Shown: piece after piece, positions 20,297-31,519 of the stretch
How positions within the stretch are numbered: the first letter of the stretch is position 1
Layout: every line of letters begins with the position of its first letter
Notes under the pieces: model-generated
Told to the model about the DNA's origin: nothing
Seen by the model: the letters and a program-made list of their open reading frames with translations, nothing else
Databases searched by the model: none
Position numbers and translations under genes: made by a program
NCBI RefSeq assembly: GCF_000006405.1
Contig: NW_003213929.1
Coordinates: 224,368-283,036 of the forward strand
Origin: Perkinsus marinus ATCC 50983
Lineage: Eukaryota; Perkinsozoa; Perkinsida; Perkinsidae
Length of the DNA: 58,669 bases
Reading direction: 5' to 3'

Positions 20297-21613
20297 CTCG
20301 TATTCGGGTAGGTAAGGACGAGCACGGGGGCCACGACGCGGTTCAAGGTCACGGACGGCAGGATGGGGGCCCCGATCTTGAAGGCGAGGTCGATGGGCGG
20401 CTTCACGGTCGGAATGGACTGAGTGGTCCGATCCCGACTGTCCAGAAGCTGTACGTCTGAAAAAGAGGCACAATCAAAGACCTTCCAACCCGAACGTGTG
20501 TTTGCCTTACTCGCTTCCAGCCTCTCCTTCCATGATCCTTCCATTCCCTGCAAGGATCTGCGACGCCTTGGGGAGGTTGGCCTCGATGGTTGAGTCCAAT
20601 CTCCCGGGCGCTTGGAGGTTCACGTAGGTTCCATGAACTCTCCCCAGCCGAACATGTCGGCTGTGCGCCCGCGTCGCTTCCAACCGGGACTCCTCGAGAG
20701 CAGCCAAGTTGTACGACCCGAATACTGTTGTTGAAACAGTAGGGGCCGTACGTCTTGACTGAGCTCTCCTCCCTTCTTCCGCTCTTGAAGAGCGGCTCTT
20801 CCCTCCAGGGCTCTAGCAGCCATGTTGGACACTAGAGCGTCTTGCAAACGAACTACCTGAAAAGGAAACAATTTTGGAGTGTTCCTTCGGATTCGTGTTT
20901 CTTACCGCTCTAGGTCGGATCGTACCGAATCTTTGCACTTCCACCTGCTCCCACAGGCCGAGATACTTCAACCATTTGACGGCTGAAGTCGCGGCACTGT
21001 AAAGAGCGTCGTAATCGCCTCGTGCCAATCCACCTTCTGGAATGTTAAGTAACCTTCTCAGAAAGGTGTTGGCATGGTGGTCATGCAAGAATACCTGAGG
21101 AAAAGGGTTTTGGATCTAGGGTTCGGGATAGGCTTCGGACTTACCAGCCTATCTTCGGGCGTAGCTCGACTGCGAGCAGTCAGGTGCGCCGGTCTGACGC
21201 TCCACAAACGGAGAAGATCGTGGAGCACAATTCGAGAGAGTCTGTTAAACTCCCTCTTCTTGTGTCCAGCAAACCTCCGAATGTTTAAGTCGATATACGA
21301 CTTAGGAGCATCGGAATCGGCGTACCATAACTCATGAGTCACGAGCTTCGCACGAAGGTCGTCCCAGTTTTGACCTCGTCGAAAATACTCCAGGGCCCTA
21401 AGAAAGTAAGTATCCCGAACCCGAACCCGAACCCTTAAACCCTTACCTTCTTGCTACATATCCCTGCCTGCCGGAGTGCAATCCGAAAAACTTTACCCCG
21501 TAGCCAGCACGCTCGCTCAAGCACCGAATTTGCGCACCCAACAAATCCGGTTCGAGCGCGTGGCCGTCATAATCGGGAAAAAGTAAAACGGATCCGGCTC
21601 CATAGTTCGTGTC
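20297..21613 (-). CDS. spliced tyrosine-recombinase-like gene of the element
   Basis: Exons inferred: about 21447-21613, 21145-21397, 20906-21094, about 20511-20856 and 20297-20456, with good GT-AG sites. The first exon ends KFFGLHSGRQG and the next has ALEYFRRGQNWDDLRAKL followed by KSYIDLNIRRF. The HxxR box, helical spacer and downstream Tyr match the C-terminal catalytic core of tyrosine recombinases (H-x-x-R...Y), best compared with Crypton/DIRS-type enzymes. The upstream catalytic Arg region is not seen in the window. The later exons form an unrecognised helical, charged C-terminal part. Intron-rich organisation is unusual for a transposase. Confidence 0.5.
21415..21446. repeat. telomere-like short array in intron
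   Basis: Three CCCGAA units followed by CCCTTAAACCCTTA, near-variants of the CCCTAAA telomere repeat known from alveolates. It lies in an intron of the recombinase gene and is only about 30 bp, so a relic or chance. Confidence 0.4.
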
Positions 21614-24083
21614 GCAAAAAAAAAGTTCACGAAAAAAAGTTTTTTAACTAACGAAAAACGTTAGTGAACGTTTTTAGTAAAACGTTTTTAAAAAACGTAC
21701 ATATCGTCATCAAGAATCGACCCAACAACCCTCTACGTATCAACTCTAAACCGGAACCTACTCAAAACGAGTAACTCAGTAGGAACATCGGTATATTCAC
21801 GCCGTGTCACATGCCGTTCCGAATTACATATGTTCTGTATTTGAATAGCAGATGTAGAGTCCGTTGACCATATCAGAGACATTCTAGGGTGGTGTGTGCC
21901 TGCCGAAGTTCGGCAAATTTTCACTTCCTACGCCATCAGCACTGTGGCGTTGGTGTTGCTCTGTAGTTCTTTGGTGGTTTCTGACTTTGTTTGATCACGG
22001 GTATCTGGTAGCGTTGAGCAGTGAGATTCACGGAACTTCCGTGCAGTTTCTCCGGGGGACCCCTGAAACGGGGGAGTGCAATGTGCAGCGTGAATTGCAA
22101 CTCCAATGAGTTCTCGTAGAGCACTCACGCGTACTTGATGGACCTCGCTTCTTTTGGTTTCAACCCATAGATATATTGTCTCGGATAAGATTTTCAAAGA
22201 CGCTCGGAACTTACGTGATGCTGAGAAGAACGCCTCGTCCCTCAGCATTTTCACTGAATATAGTGAGGAGTTCATTTTTTTCCTCAGATCCTTTGAAGAT
22301 GCGCGGGTAAATTACAAAATCCAAGCAAGAATGATGAAATCCAAGGAGGCTTGTCGTTCGCTCTCAGCAGTTCGGGTTTCTGGTTGCCTTGTCGGGTTTC
22401 GGGTGGGGTTTCAATTTTACCCTTTGACTTGTCTCCCTTGGATTTTGTATATCACCCGAAGATGCGCGCACTCATAGCGCTCGCCAGAATTTTTTCCAAA
22501 TTTTCACAAATTTTTTCCATTCAATTCAAGCTGGTTTTTTCAGTGAGAAAAACTACGACTTCATTCCAAGCAATAACTAATACTAACTCCGCTGTTATCA
22601 AACGTCACGAGTCCCGTATGGTTCAATAACGACGGACTTGCTTTTCGTATTATATACTTGTTATCGCTACGCATATTATCAGGAGCTTCTCTGGGAGTAG
22701 TTCTCTGTTATTGGTCCCGTGAGATTGGATCGATTTTCAGCGTGTTGAGTACAAGGTGATGAGGGAGTGTTGAGTTGTTAAGGCGGCGGTCTTTCGTCAG
22801 CCTTCTCTGTAGACCTAACTTAGTGGTATGCTCTATCAGTCAACTGTAGCCTATGGGGATTATAATATCAGAATTGCAGCTTTATAGTCTTTCTCCATAA
22901 CTCCCGCAAGGTTCGCCTTAGGCAGCTTGTGTGAACAAGATGGACTGGCTCATCTCACCGATATCAACACTTAGGGCTGTACAGGTCATTGAGAGCCTTC
23001 TACCTTTCTCGGGATGCGGGGCGTGCATTATGTTGTGCACACATTCATTATCGTACTAACGGGGAGGATGAGTTTTATCAATGGCTCACATCCTAGAGCG
23101 CAATTGGGTTCTTATTATTAGTGCTCACCTGATGCTATGTCCCCAGATACATTTTCTGTCCACAATACTCCGTGTGGAGAATGATGCGTAACATGGCAGA
23201 AACATGCATATGTGCTGCTCTCGGAGCGTCGGGCATCGTCGCTGAGGTTTGGTAAGCTCACCAATGCAGTGCGATGATGTTATCTCACGAGTGTCAGCCC
23301 TCGTGATTCTCCGGCACACAAACGGCTTCGAGCTGTAGCACCTTTCATGACATCTCTGTTGGGCCGAGCTCTCGTCTACATAGTAAGAAATTGTTATATT
23401 TTTTTATCGCACGACAGTGATGTGGCAGGTTTTTGGTATGATATGCAGCGGTAATTACACTTATGTGTCGAGTACTTCTCACAAGATTGATCCGACCAGC
23501 CGTGCCCTGGCCGGAATCGGCGACGATATTTCCATAAGAGTGAATTCAGCGTACTGTCCACTAGGTCATGAAAAATGCGAGCGTAGTCGATTTCAGTTTT
23601 TGGGCCTTCTTTTGCGTCATTTCTGGCATGTATATGATGACGACAGGCATTATTACTTTGGTGTATTATTTTAAAGTGGGCCTCACTAGCCTTCAATACT
23701 CCTGACATTTCTTTGTACAGGTCAATGGATCTGTTCTTCAGAGCGAACGTCACCAAGAGCTCACAGCGACCTTCTTACGACGGACAGGCTGGGGAGTAGG
23801 GAAGGGCTTTCACCGAAGACACACTCGGCTTTTATTCAGTTTGGTGCGGATCGCGATGCTAGTGACGGTCGGTCGGTTTCATTCTCACCGTTCACACCGA
23901 CCACAGAAGTTACGGCGGAGGGTTATCAACAGCAGTAGTGGCTTTCGACGCCGCTTGTGCAAATTCTGGCGAATCTCGCAGCTTATCGGTCGTAGTTGTC
24001 CACCTGTTGTGCTGCCGTACAGAGTTGTTGGGTTATCAGAAGACATAATTCAAAATGCTAGAGAGAACCGAACTCGCGATTGA

Positions 24084-24160
24084 TAGTTACTATCACACAG
24101 TAGTATAATAGTAGTAGTACTATAACACAGATAGTTACTGTGTTACTGTAACACGCTCGC
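24084..24160. repeat. palindrome-rich spot
   Basis: AT-rich segment with several overlapping inverted repeats; the best is GTGTTAC-T-GTAACAC at 24140-24154, with a one-base centre. Repeated AGTAGTA/TACTAT words add more pairing. Confidence 0.5.
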
Positions 24161-24251
24161 TAAGAATTATTGAACAGAAACGACGAGATATTTCTCTCTG
24201 CGATGCTTCTGCAACTCTATCGATAATAAAATGAATGTTCGTCGCGTAAAA

Positions 24252-24577
24252 CTATATTGAACTCAGCGCTAGTGGGAAGGCGTCGCGCTGGTCGGATTCA
24301 TCATTCCGTATCTGCAGTGACATGGTTGCTGACAATGGTCGCTGCGCGTTGACAGCTCCTTTGACCTTTGGCGAGTATAATGTCCAGGGGAGAAGGATAT
24401 CTTCACTAAAATGAACGACTGCAGCACCCTTATAGATGGCAATGAGACAATTCCCTCCCCAAATTAGGATAGCCCTTAAAACACCAACGCCTCGTATCAA
24501 CTCAAGCAGATCATCGTACTCCTTGATCGCCATCCTCGAAACCATGTTCTTAAGCGAAAGAGGACCGACGCAGGGAT
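24252..24577 (-). CDS. possible exon(s) of an unrecognised gene
   Basis: The frame ending at 24252 contains LVLRAILIWGG-like hydrophobic sequence (VGVLRAILIWGGNCLIAIYK) after KEYDDLLELIRG and has a protein-like composition. A second frame (24600-24817, minus) with WRSLNLENGVRSRYVYTEI could be an upstream exon, but I found no in-phase junction. Function unknown. Confidence 0.3.
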
Positions 24578-24947
24578 CTTCGGAGCGCTCGGAATGGAAT
24601 GTTCATAGACCTGCATGAACTGACCGACAGGCCACTCTCCTGGAAGGAGACCAGCTAGCGAGAGTATTTCCGTATATACGTATCGGCTCCGGACTCCGTT
24701 TTCTAAGTTTAGAGAGCGCCATAGAACTCTTGTGCCAGACCGTAGGACAAGAATACAGAGCATCGGTGGGGAGGCGTGATCGAAGTTACTACTGCCTTGC
24801 TGATTGAAAGAGGCCACACTTCAGAAAGTCGAATGCGATACACTGTACTCGCACTGACGTCATGGATTCCGTCGCAGATAACTGTCGATGTGTGTGTCAT
24901 CCCTCACCTTTCCGCTGTTCGGAGAGATCGATGTTCGATTCAGATGG

Positions 24948-25070
24948 TGACATAGTGCGAGTAATCTCCACAGTGCAAGTAAACGACACAGTGCATGAAA
25001 AGGACATGGTAATTCACGAATCAACGACACAGTACGAGTGAACGACCTAGTGTGAGTGAATGGCACAGCT
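24948..25070. repeat. degenerate 18-bp tandem repeat
   Basis: About five units of a CACAGTGCGAGTGAACGA-like 18-mer, interrupted once by an unrelated segment. Intergenic; no frame stays open across it. Confidence 0.55.
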
Positions 25071-25418
25071 TTGTCGAGCAACTCCAAGTGGGATTCCCTC
25101 GTGCGAGGCTCGCCGTTGAAGGTTATTCAACACCCATGTCTGATCGTAAACTCCACATCTCGCTGTTGTGATTACCGCGTAGCATTTGTGACCCTCATAG
25201 CACTGGTTTCTTGAATCGCTCGCAAGTTTGACTCATAACAACCAAACGAGTGAGTGTAGGAAAAGTCTTCTACCAGAGATCGTGTGCGAAAACGGAGAAT
25301 AATGACATCGCAAAAAAGGCCAACCCGCTATGATTGATGATTCTGAGAGTGAAAATTATATAATTTTACAAGGAAGCAAAATACGAAGTTTTCTTTGAAC
25401 AACATATCTGAAAAAGAC

Positions 25419-26696
25419 TCATAATCCAAGCTGCGTTGGCAGGACATGAGAATGCTTCCGTCGTGCGGACCCTGTCTCGGCAATCGAGGTTCCGCTGGTC
25501 AGATCGATCCTGGCCTTTCTGCTCGCTAACGACTTGACGAATTCCCTCATCTTAGGGACATCCAATGCATGCCTTAAGCCCAGCATCTCAGCTCTGTCCT
25601 TGCCCGCCTCTTCCACATCAGTTCGCAAAGGGCCATAAACCTCACGACCATCGACTCTGACACTGGCTCGGAAACCCTTGTTCATACGTCTTACCCCCAC
25701 TGGTGCCGTATAATCCGACTTCTGATTCCTGCGAGACCCAAACCTGCTAGCACCGCTACCTTCTGCGGCACACTTCATCTCTTCAACTACATCCAGGAGC
25801 TGAGCATTAGACAGGCCTCCTTCGCGTTGCACTCTACGAATCCGCTCTCGATCGAGGAGACACTCTTCCAATGTCGACCGATAGGGACCAGTAGCCTGTT
25901 TCCGCCCTGCTCGCAGACTTGTGACGTAACCGTTGACTCGTCGTATCACCTTGATAGATGATTTATATGGGATGGCAGTACTCTGTGATGCAGAGTTCAG
26001 AGAAAGGCTCGGCTGGTGAGGATAACGATACGTTCCTTGACTGCTGAGGTGACCAACGAACGGCGTTGTCACGTCAGTCATATCAGGGAGTGACGTAAAT
26101 GGTCCTCCTCCCGGAGCAACTCCTGGCCTTGAAGCATAACCCATCGGGATGGATCCACCCAAACCAGTATCGAATGGAAGGACTACCATCTTACCACCAT
26201 CAGCAATACCAGAGAGAAGTCGATAGTCATACCCCCCGTGTAGATCCATATTGATTGCAGGAAATGATGAGGTTGGCGAGCCAGCCACATCAAGAGCCCC
26301 TCCCCCAGCCCCGAGGGGCTCCCCTGTGAACGGGAAAGGCTCCGCCATTACTTCACGACTGCTACGAACACCAGTCATATCCTTACCGTCTTGAGCGTAC
26401 TGTCCACCAATGTAATCCATCATGCCGACGGACACACCTGCTACGTGGTCCGTGCTCATGGCGTGCTGATTATGTCCCCTAACAGGGGAGAAGGACACCG
26501 TATCATGATCCATCGCTTGACCGATTGGCAGCGTAACACGGGCTTCTCCAAGTAAGAAGTCGTCAAAGTTGTCCAAGTCGTTTCTAACCATCCTTTCAAT
26601 GGTCGGAAACCCAGTGTGTGTGCGATCCGTGCTGTCGAAAAACATGCGTGTGATGAGCGTACGCGTGTCACCGCGACACAATCTCATGAACCGCAA
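25419..26696 (-). CDS. AP2-domain transcription factor, two AP2 domains
   Basis: 425 residues in one exon. Two AP2/ERF-like DNA-binding domains lie in the C-terminal half: VIRRVNGYVTSLRAGRKQAT then GPYRSTLEE (about residues 245-290), and GVRRMNKGFRASVRVDGREV then YGPLRTDVEEA (about residues 330-380). Each shows the three-strand plus helix pattern of the fold. The N-terminal 240 residues are glycine-, proline- and serine-rich, probably disordered regulation or activation sequence. AP2 factors are the main specific transcription factors in apicomplexans and relatives. The start at 26696 is the longest option; ATG at 26645 is an alternative. Confidence 0.85.
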   Translation of the reverse strand: MRFMRLCRGDTRTLITRMFFDSTDRTHTGFPTIERMVRNDLDNFDDFLLGEARVTLPIGQAMDHDTVSFSPVRGHNQHAMSTDHVAGVSVGMMDYIGGQYAQDGKDMTGVRSSREVMAEPFPFTGEPLGAGGGALDVAGSPTSSFPAINMDLHGGYDYRLLSGIADGGKMVVLPFDTGLGGSIPMGYASRPGVAPGGGPFTSLPDMTDVTTPFVGHLSSQGTYRYPHQPSLSLNSASQSTAIPYKSSIKVIRRVNGYVTSLRAGRKQATGPYRSTLEECLLDRERIRRVQREGGLSNAQLLDVVEEMKCAAEGSGASRFGSRRNQKSDYTAPVGVRRMNKGFRASVRVDGREVYGPLRTDVEEAGKDRAEMLGLRHALDVPKMREFVKSLASRKARIDLTSGTSIAETGSARRKHSHVLPTQLGL

Positions 26697-27690
26697 GATT
26701 GCAAGATTTCAAAACGTCCACACGCGTTTTTGCGCGTGCGCTTAAATCAAGAACTTACGATCAACTAAACAAAGCAGGGAATATCAGCCTGCAATTAGCA
26801 GTATCGACGCAGCTTCTGTTTGACGACTTCCATAATGGAAGTTCGATTGTTGAAGACAAGGGAAGATGATCACCAGCAGTTGATCACTCCCAACTCACGT
26901 GTTCAAGTGAAATTTCACTGCGGCTCTGAGGAGACGTGAATAGCTGTCCCAACCAGCAGCAACACCGACTGAAAACACACTAGCCCCGTCCACGTTGTAA
27001 GCCTCAATGAAGTATCATATATCGCAACTGGAACTATACGCTCTCTGAGAGTGAAGCAAGGTGAAAGGAAAAAAATGAGGAATGAAATCGCTCCAGCGAG
27101 TCCAGAACGAACCGACCACGTCAGGTGACCCGACCCGGGTCACCGTATTAGCGGGGAAATGAACAGGGCGTAGCCCTTTCCTTCAGCGCAGGGTGCTACA
27201 TTCGGTACTCTCACACACAGCTGTAGTCGACGAGTTCGTTACAGGCTTCGCTACAGACGTACACCTCCATGATCAAGATAAGATAGCCATCGTTAAATGT
27301 TAGATTGCTCATGCAGGCCTCACGTATAGAATGAGTGACACTAACGTATTGATAACTGTCCCGTTGATGGTTTTTTGGCCATTCACGCCAGTACGGCTGC
27401 TGTGGCACAGTGCCACTGGCACTGCAGCCAGTGAACTAACGGAGCATACACTTTAGACCGCTGTATTGAAGATAAACGAAAACTGAGCAAAAACCGAGAG
27501 ACCTCACAACTCTTCTTTATCATGGGTTTGCGACTTGCTGCATGCACTTGTCTGTGACTTGAAAGATGCACGGGAATCGTTGCCAGTGATATCGTAGAAC
27601 TCGCAGTCCGACACCGCAATGCTGGTGGGATCCTCCTCGTTGTCGCATGTTGAAGCGAAGCCGTACCTGAATAAAAGAGGATACGACGAT
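26697..27690. other. intergenic, nothing firm
   Basis: Between the AP2 start and the JmjC gene 3' end. Short minus-strand frames at 27211-27408 and 27383-27736 may include the last JmjC exon or its 3' UTR. No repeat or RNA gene was recognised. Confidence 0.35.
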
Positions 27691-27699
27691 TGCCGAAGG

Positions 27700-28895
27700 A
27701 AATGTCCTCCACCATGTTAGCGGTTTGTTGAACCATATATGACTAGAAAGGGTCCGGCTGCTTCCAGACTCGACATGATGGAACCACCACGGAGGCATGT
27801 ATCTTATATACAGATTGGGTACATCCTCATGATACTGCACTCGTGACTTACAGGCAGTCACCAGCCTCCAGTGCTGCCTCCCACCACACAACTTCTCGCC
27901 ATGCAGGGTATTTCTCCAGATCCACGTCACTGATGTTGACTCTAGCCGCGAACGCCCCATATACCTCGCATTAGCAATAGTCACAAGAGGCTGCTTCCTT
28001 AGTCGTCGACACCTCCGGGAACTCTCTCTTGTGGTCTGGAAAATCATCTACGTCGATCCAGCCAAATGCGTCCGAGTTAATGCCACTCTGCGTAGGTCAT
28101 GCGGTGCAGTGAATACCTTTGTCACGAATATGGTACATCAGCGGGCCAGATTATGAATCTCTTAGAGCCATCAATGACGCAATGCTGATTATGCTGGCTA
28201 TCATGATGAATAACACTGCGGGTCCTCCCTCCAGCAATCCACAGTATAGGCTCGAACAGGTGGTACGTCCAACCCCCACAAGAAAGAAACTGCTGAGAGT
28301 CTCCCCTAGTCAATTCAGCATAGATCCCTACTGGAAAGAGCTTGTAGTAACGTTGAATGCCTTCCGGCATCTGTGACACTGAATATAGCTCTTCAGTCCT
28401 GTACAAATTAAGGAACCTGTCACAGTCCGTTGGAGCCATCCTGGTAGGTCTATGCTACTTCGGTAAGGGGAAATCCCTTAGTGCTGGGATAGTTCGGGTC
28501 TCGGTTAACTCCACTTCGACTGCCGAGCTGAAACGAAACCTCGTGGTGGGGACGAGCGGGGCAACAGTGAACACACAGGTTGTATTGAGGACCAAGAGCC
28601 TGCAATAGGCCTTCGTCGCTCCATATAGGATCAGAGGTATTCACTAGCCCAGCTGAACGTATCTAGCTGATGGTGGTTCGATGGCCACTACAACATCATC
28701 CTGACTCACTACGAAAGGAACATCCGAGAGATCGTCGAAGAACTTTCGCGGACTAGGCCAGCGCTTGAGAACTGGAACAGGGCCCTGTTTCCTTCCCGTT
28801 TCCCATATGGTCACCGTATAGCACGGTTGGAGTAACAGGAAGCGGAAAATGCACTTTGTCAGAGTGATGATACAAAGCCGAGGAGCCATGGGCAT
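27700..28895 (-). CDS. JmjC/cupin-8 dioxygenase-like protein
   Basis: Multi-exon. Pieces in order: 28644-28895 (VPVLKRWPSPRKFFDDLSDV), 28450-28644, 28122-28439 with LWIAGGRTRSVIHHDSQHNQ then IDGSKRFIIWPADV, about 27850-27975 with ISDVDLEKYPAWREVVWWEA then ALEAGDCL, and about 27700-27810 starting YMPPWWFHHVES. This is the JmjC/cupin-8 pattern: HxD iron ligands (HHD), the G-x-K strand, and the third His in FHHV; splicing at GDCL|YMPP restores the GD-L-x-P-WW box. Family members are protein or tRNA hydroxylases or demethylases. Some junctions, notably near 28440, could not be phased, so borders are approximate. Confidence 0.75.
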
Positions 28896-29017
28896 TTACG
28901 AGCACGTTGTGATAACGACCGAGGGCTTAAATGAAATTCAATCGAGCAATGCAGATCCGGACACACACACTCACGGGATTACGGATGCCAACCCGGTGCT
29001 ACAATTTTGAAGAGATC

Positions 29018-29441
29018 GAATTCTCCAGGCGGGGCAACTATGCCATCCCAAGATCTGCCTCAATAGATACGATTTCTCCAGGCGGGGCAACTATGCCATT
29101 CCAAGATGTGCCTCAATAGAGACGAATTCTCCAGGCGGGGCAACTATGCCATCCCAAGATGTGCCTCAATAGAGACGAATTCTCCAGGCGGGGCAACTAT
29201 GCCATCCCAAGATGTGCCTCAATAGAGACGAATTCTCCAGGCGGGGCAACTATGCCATCCCAAGATGTGCCTCAATAGAGACGAATTATCCAGGCGGGGC
29301 AACTATGCCATCCCAAGATGTGCCTCAATAGAGAGGAATTCTCCGGGCGGGGCAACTATGCCATCCCAAGATGTGCCTCAATAGAGACGAATTATCCAGG
29401 CAGAGGAACTATGACACCGCAAGGTATAATTCCTCAATAGA
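29018..29441. repeat. 53-bp minisatellite, eight units
   Basis: Units start at 29018, 29071, 29124, 29177, 29230, 29283, 29336 and 29389, exactly 53 bp apart; the last is diverged. Core fragments: TCCAGGCGGGGCAACTATG and CCTCAATAGAGACGAATT. Units 3-7 are nearly identical, suggesting recent expansion or homogenisation. 53 is not a multiple of 3 and one frame carries TAG in each unit, so it is not coding. It lies just upstream of the JmjC gene's start. Confidence 0.95.
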
Positions 29442-30166
29442 ATCGGCTCCGCGGGCATGCCCCGAGTAGCCCCAATGAGAACGAATGCTGGTCATCAAAC
29501 TGAATGTTGCCATCGTCCTCTCTCTATCTCTCGCTCTTGGACGCTGTCCGGCCAGATGACTCTACGAGGTCAAGACGGACTTATCGGAGCCGATAAGAGC
29601 GAAGAAGTATACGAAGGCTGGCCGAGCCAATTATACGCGGAAGCAACCAGAACCAAGTCCAATTGTAGAAATAGCATCGATGTTTCCTGTGTCATGAGGG
29701 AAAATCGTGGCAAATGTATGGCATACCTCGTCGAAAGATACCTCGATGATGATTGATAACATATATCATCTCCTATCATCAATATCAGACGTGACCTTCC
29801 ACATCCTAACCAGCTACGAAATTGCGAGGGAAGTTAGAACGAAAGGAGACTACATCGGATGCAGATCAACCTGTACGGATATTGTCTTGCCGAAAGCCCA
29901 CGACGTCTGCTAGGGGAAGGATGATTGTGAAATGGGATAGCCTTTTAATATGTCAAAAGACCACTTGGTAGCTGTTTACGGGCTTTCCTATGCGCACTGA
30001 GTATACATATGGGATGCTGAACCAAACGTGAGCTCCCAGGTCACCATTGAATTGACATACTCGAGCCACTGCATGACACACAATACTACCTACGTCGAAG
30101 TGAGGAATGAAGAAAAGTACGCCCACCACGATTATGCGCTGAAGAAGGAACTTTACCGAGAAAAAA
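29442..30166. other. intergenic, nothing recognised
   Basis: 725 bp between the minisatellite and the ankyrin gene stop. Small frames exist without recognisable motifs. Confidence 0.4.
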
Positions 30167-31140
30167 TCAAGCTGCATCCGCGGTCGTGACGGCGCCTCTA
30201 CTGCGAAGCTCCGCCGCAATGCCCTCCCCACCTGGCCCGATCGGCACCACGTCCAACGCCCGGAAAGTCATGGACTCGATATCCTAGAAGCGCACCAGGA
30301 ACTTCGACGAAAATCCAGGAGAGAATATCCATAATCCGAACACAAAGTGAAAACTCTTACCTCACCCCATTCCTCTTCCCCACGCATGTATTCGTGCCTG
30401 ATAGCATCGAACATCGTCACCGAGACTGGCAGAGTTCACCTGGCCTCACTCACCGACATATCACATTCACATCCGTGATGGGATATGCAAGTAAGATCCT
30501 AGCTGCCTCGAATTTGCCTGTTCGCACGGCGTGATAAAGTGCGGTTTCGTGGAAGTCGAGGGTATCTCTTTCATAGATTTGCGAACCTTTCAGGCATTAA
30601 ATGTCACATCGCCGGTAGGAGTGAGGCACTACTAGTGCAAATTAGATTGGGGTCGGCGCCAGCATCGAGAAGAAGACGCATCAGCTCTATCCTATTGAGC
30701 TTAGTGGCTATGAAGAGCGCTGTATGACGATACGAAAAACGATCAAAAAACCGGTCGATGTCGGTGCCAGGGCGCGTCAGTACTTCCGAAACCTGCATGA
30801 GATATCGCATCGTGTTCATTGTCCTCGAAGTTGAGCAGTGTGAGAGAATGTTCATTGGGAAATTCCGAGGAAATATCGAGTCGATGTTGATGCTACTTGT
30901 ACAGTTCTACTTCGAAAGAATTTCCGTAGAATTTCCGAACTCAGCTGAGGATACCAAACATATATTCCAACACTGAAGTTGGGGAACAGATTATCGACTC
31001 GGTCTTATCAGAGAGTAATACCGCAAGAGTGTAAAATTTGTGATCTCGGTCGTCACACTATATCTGAACATACCAGTTTCGCAGCACCACTTTCGACAGC
31101 TAATCGGAGGGCCTCATCGCCCAGATCGGCTGTTGTAGAG
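30167..31140 (-). CDS. ankyrin-repeat protein, multi-exon
   Basis: Pieces: about 31060-31140 (GDEALRLAVESGAAKL), about 30635-30855 (HTALFIATKLNRIELMRLLL then DAGADPN), about 30490-30600 (ETALYHAVRTGKFEAARILL), 30361-30425, and 30167-30283 ending at the stop. The TALxxA...G...LLL...G pattern marks at least three ankyrin repeats, which act in protein-protein binding. The intron at about 30600 is near 45 nt and keeps phase. A reversed hAT-like MITE (30857-30975) lies between the first two pieces, probably in an intron. The 5' end is not settled; more exons may lie at 31140-31500. Confidence 0.7.
30857..30975 (-). mobile_element. hAT-like MITE, copy 7 (one end lost)
   Basis: Reverse orientation; ends ATATTCCAACACTG at 30975 (inverse of the family start). 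The other terminus is missing. Lies in the ankyrin gene region, likely an intron. Confidence 0.7.
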
Positions 31141-31519
31141 CTACTCGTATCGAGCAATACGGGCAGAGGTCTACGAACGGCAAATCATAGTACCACAAAT
31201 GATGAATCGATCGAGCCTCACAAGCTCTTCGTTCCATCCCGAACCGGAGGAATCAACGGTCGGACTGGTTCGAGTTGATGCAGGGAGGGTCCGTCGTCCG
31301 TGGCCGTCGGCACGCCGGACTCGGGCTCACGCAAGAGTCGCGAAATGACCCAGGAGACAGCCCAGATCCCACACGTAGCCATTTATGCCGAGTAAACAAC
31401 CAGCACCAGCATCGGATACACCGAAAATCAGTCGCTGTGATTTGAGAGCTACAACGCAAGAGATCTTCCAATACAAACAAGAGGGATGGTGATGGTACAT
31501 GAGCGCTCTCCGTCGAGCC

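Larger units (their letters stand above)
19500..21700 (-). mobile_element. tyrosine-recombinase element with inverted A/T-rich ends
   Basis: About 2.2 kb bounded by inverted sequence: TTTTTTGCGACACGAAC near 19580-19596 and GTTCGTGTCGCAAAAA at 21605-21620, each embedded in CGTTTTT/AAAAACG-rich stretches of 80-100 bp. Inside is a spliced minus-strand gene whose first part resembles a tyrosine recombinase, plus a pyrimidine tract (about 19660-19700) and a GC-rich repeat (20040-20235). It could be Crypton-like or another YR-type element. It looks incomplete or rearranged. No target duplication could be defined. Confidence 0.5.
21701..25418. other. gene-poor stretch of 3.7 kb
   Basis: No recognised domain on either strand. 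Noted inside: an exon-like minus-strand frame (24252-24577), a palindrome-rich spot (24084-24160) and an 18-bp degenerate repeat (24948-25070). Frames near 22154-22360 (+) look mildly coding but have no splice context or motif. Confidence 0.45.

Noticed and set aside
22154-22477. Plus-strand frame with KDARNLRDAEKNASSLSIFT
   Set aside because: Mildly protein-like, but the opposite strand is equally open and no exon partners were found.
29018-29441. CRISPR-like array
   Set aside because: Units are head-to-tail without unique spacers, so it is a minisatellite.
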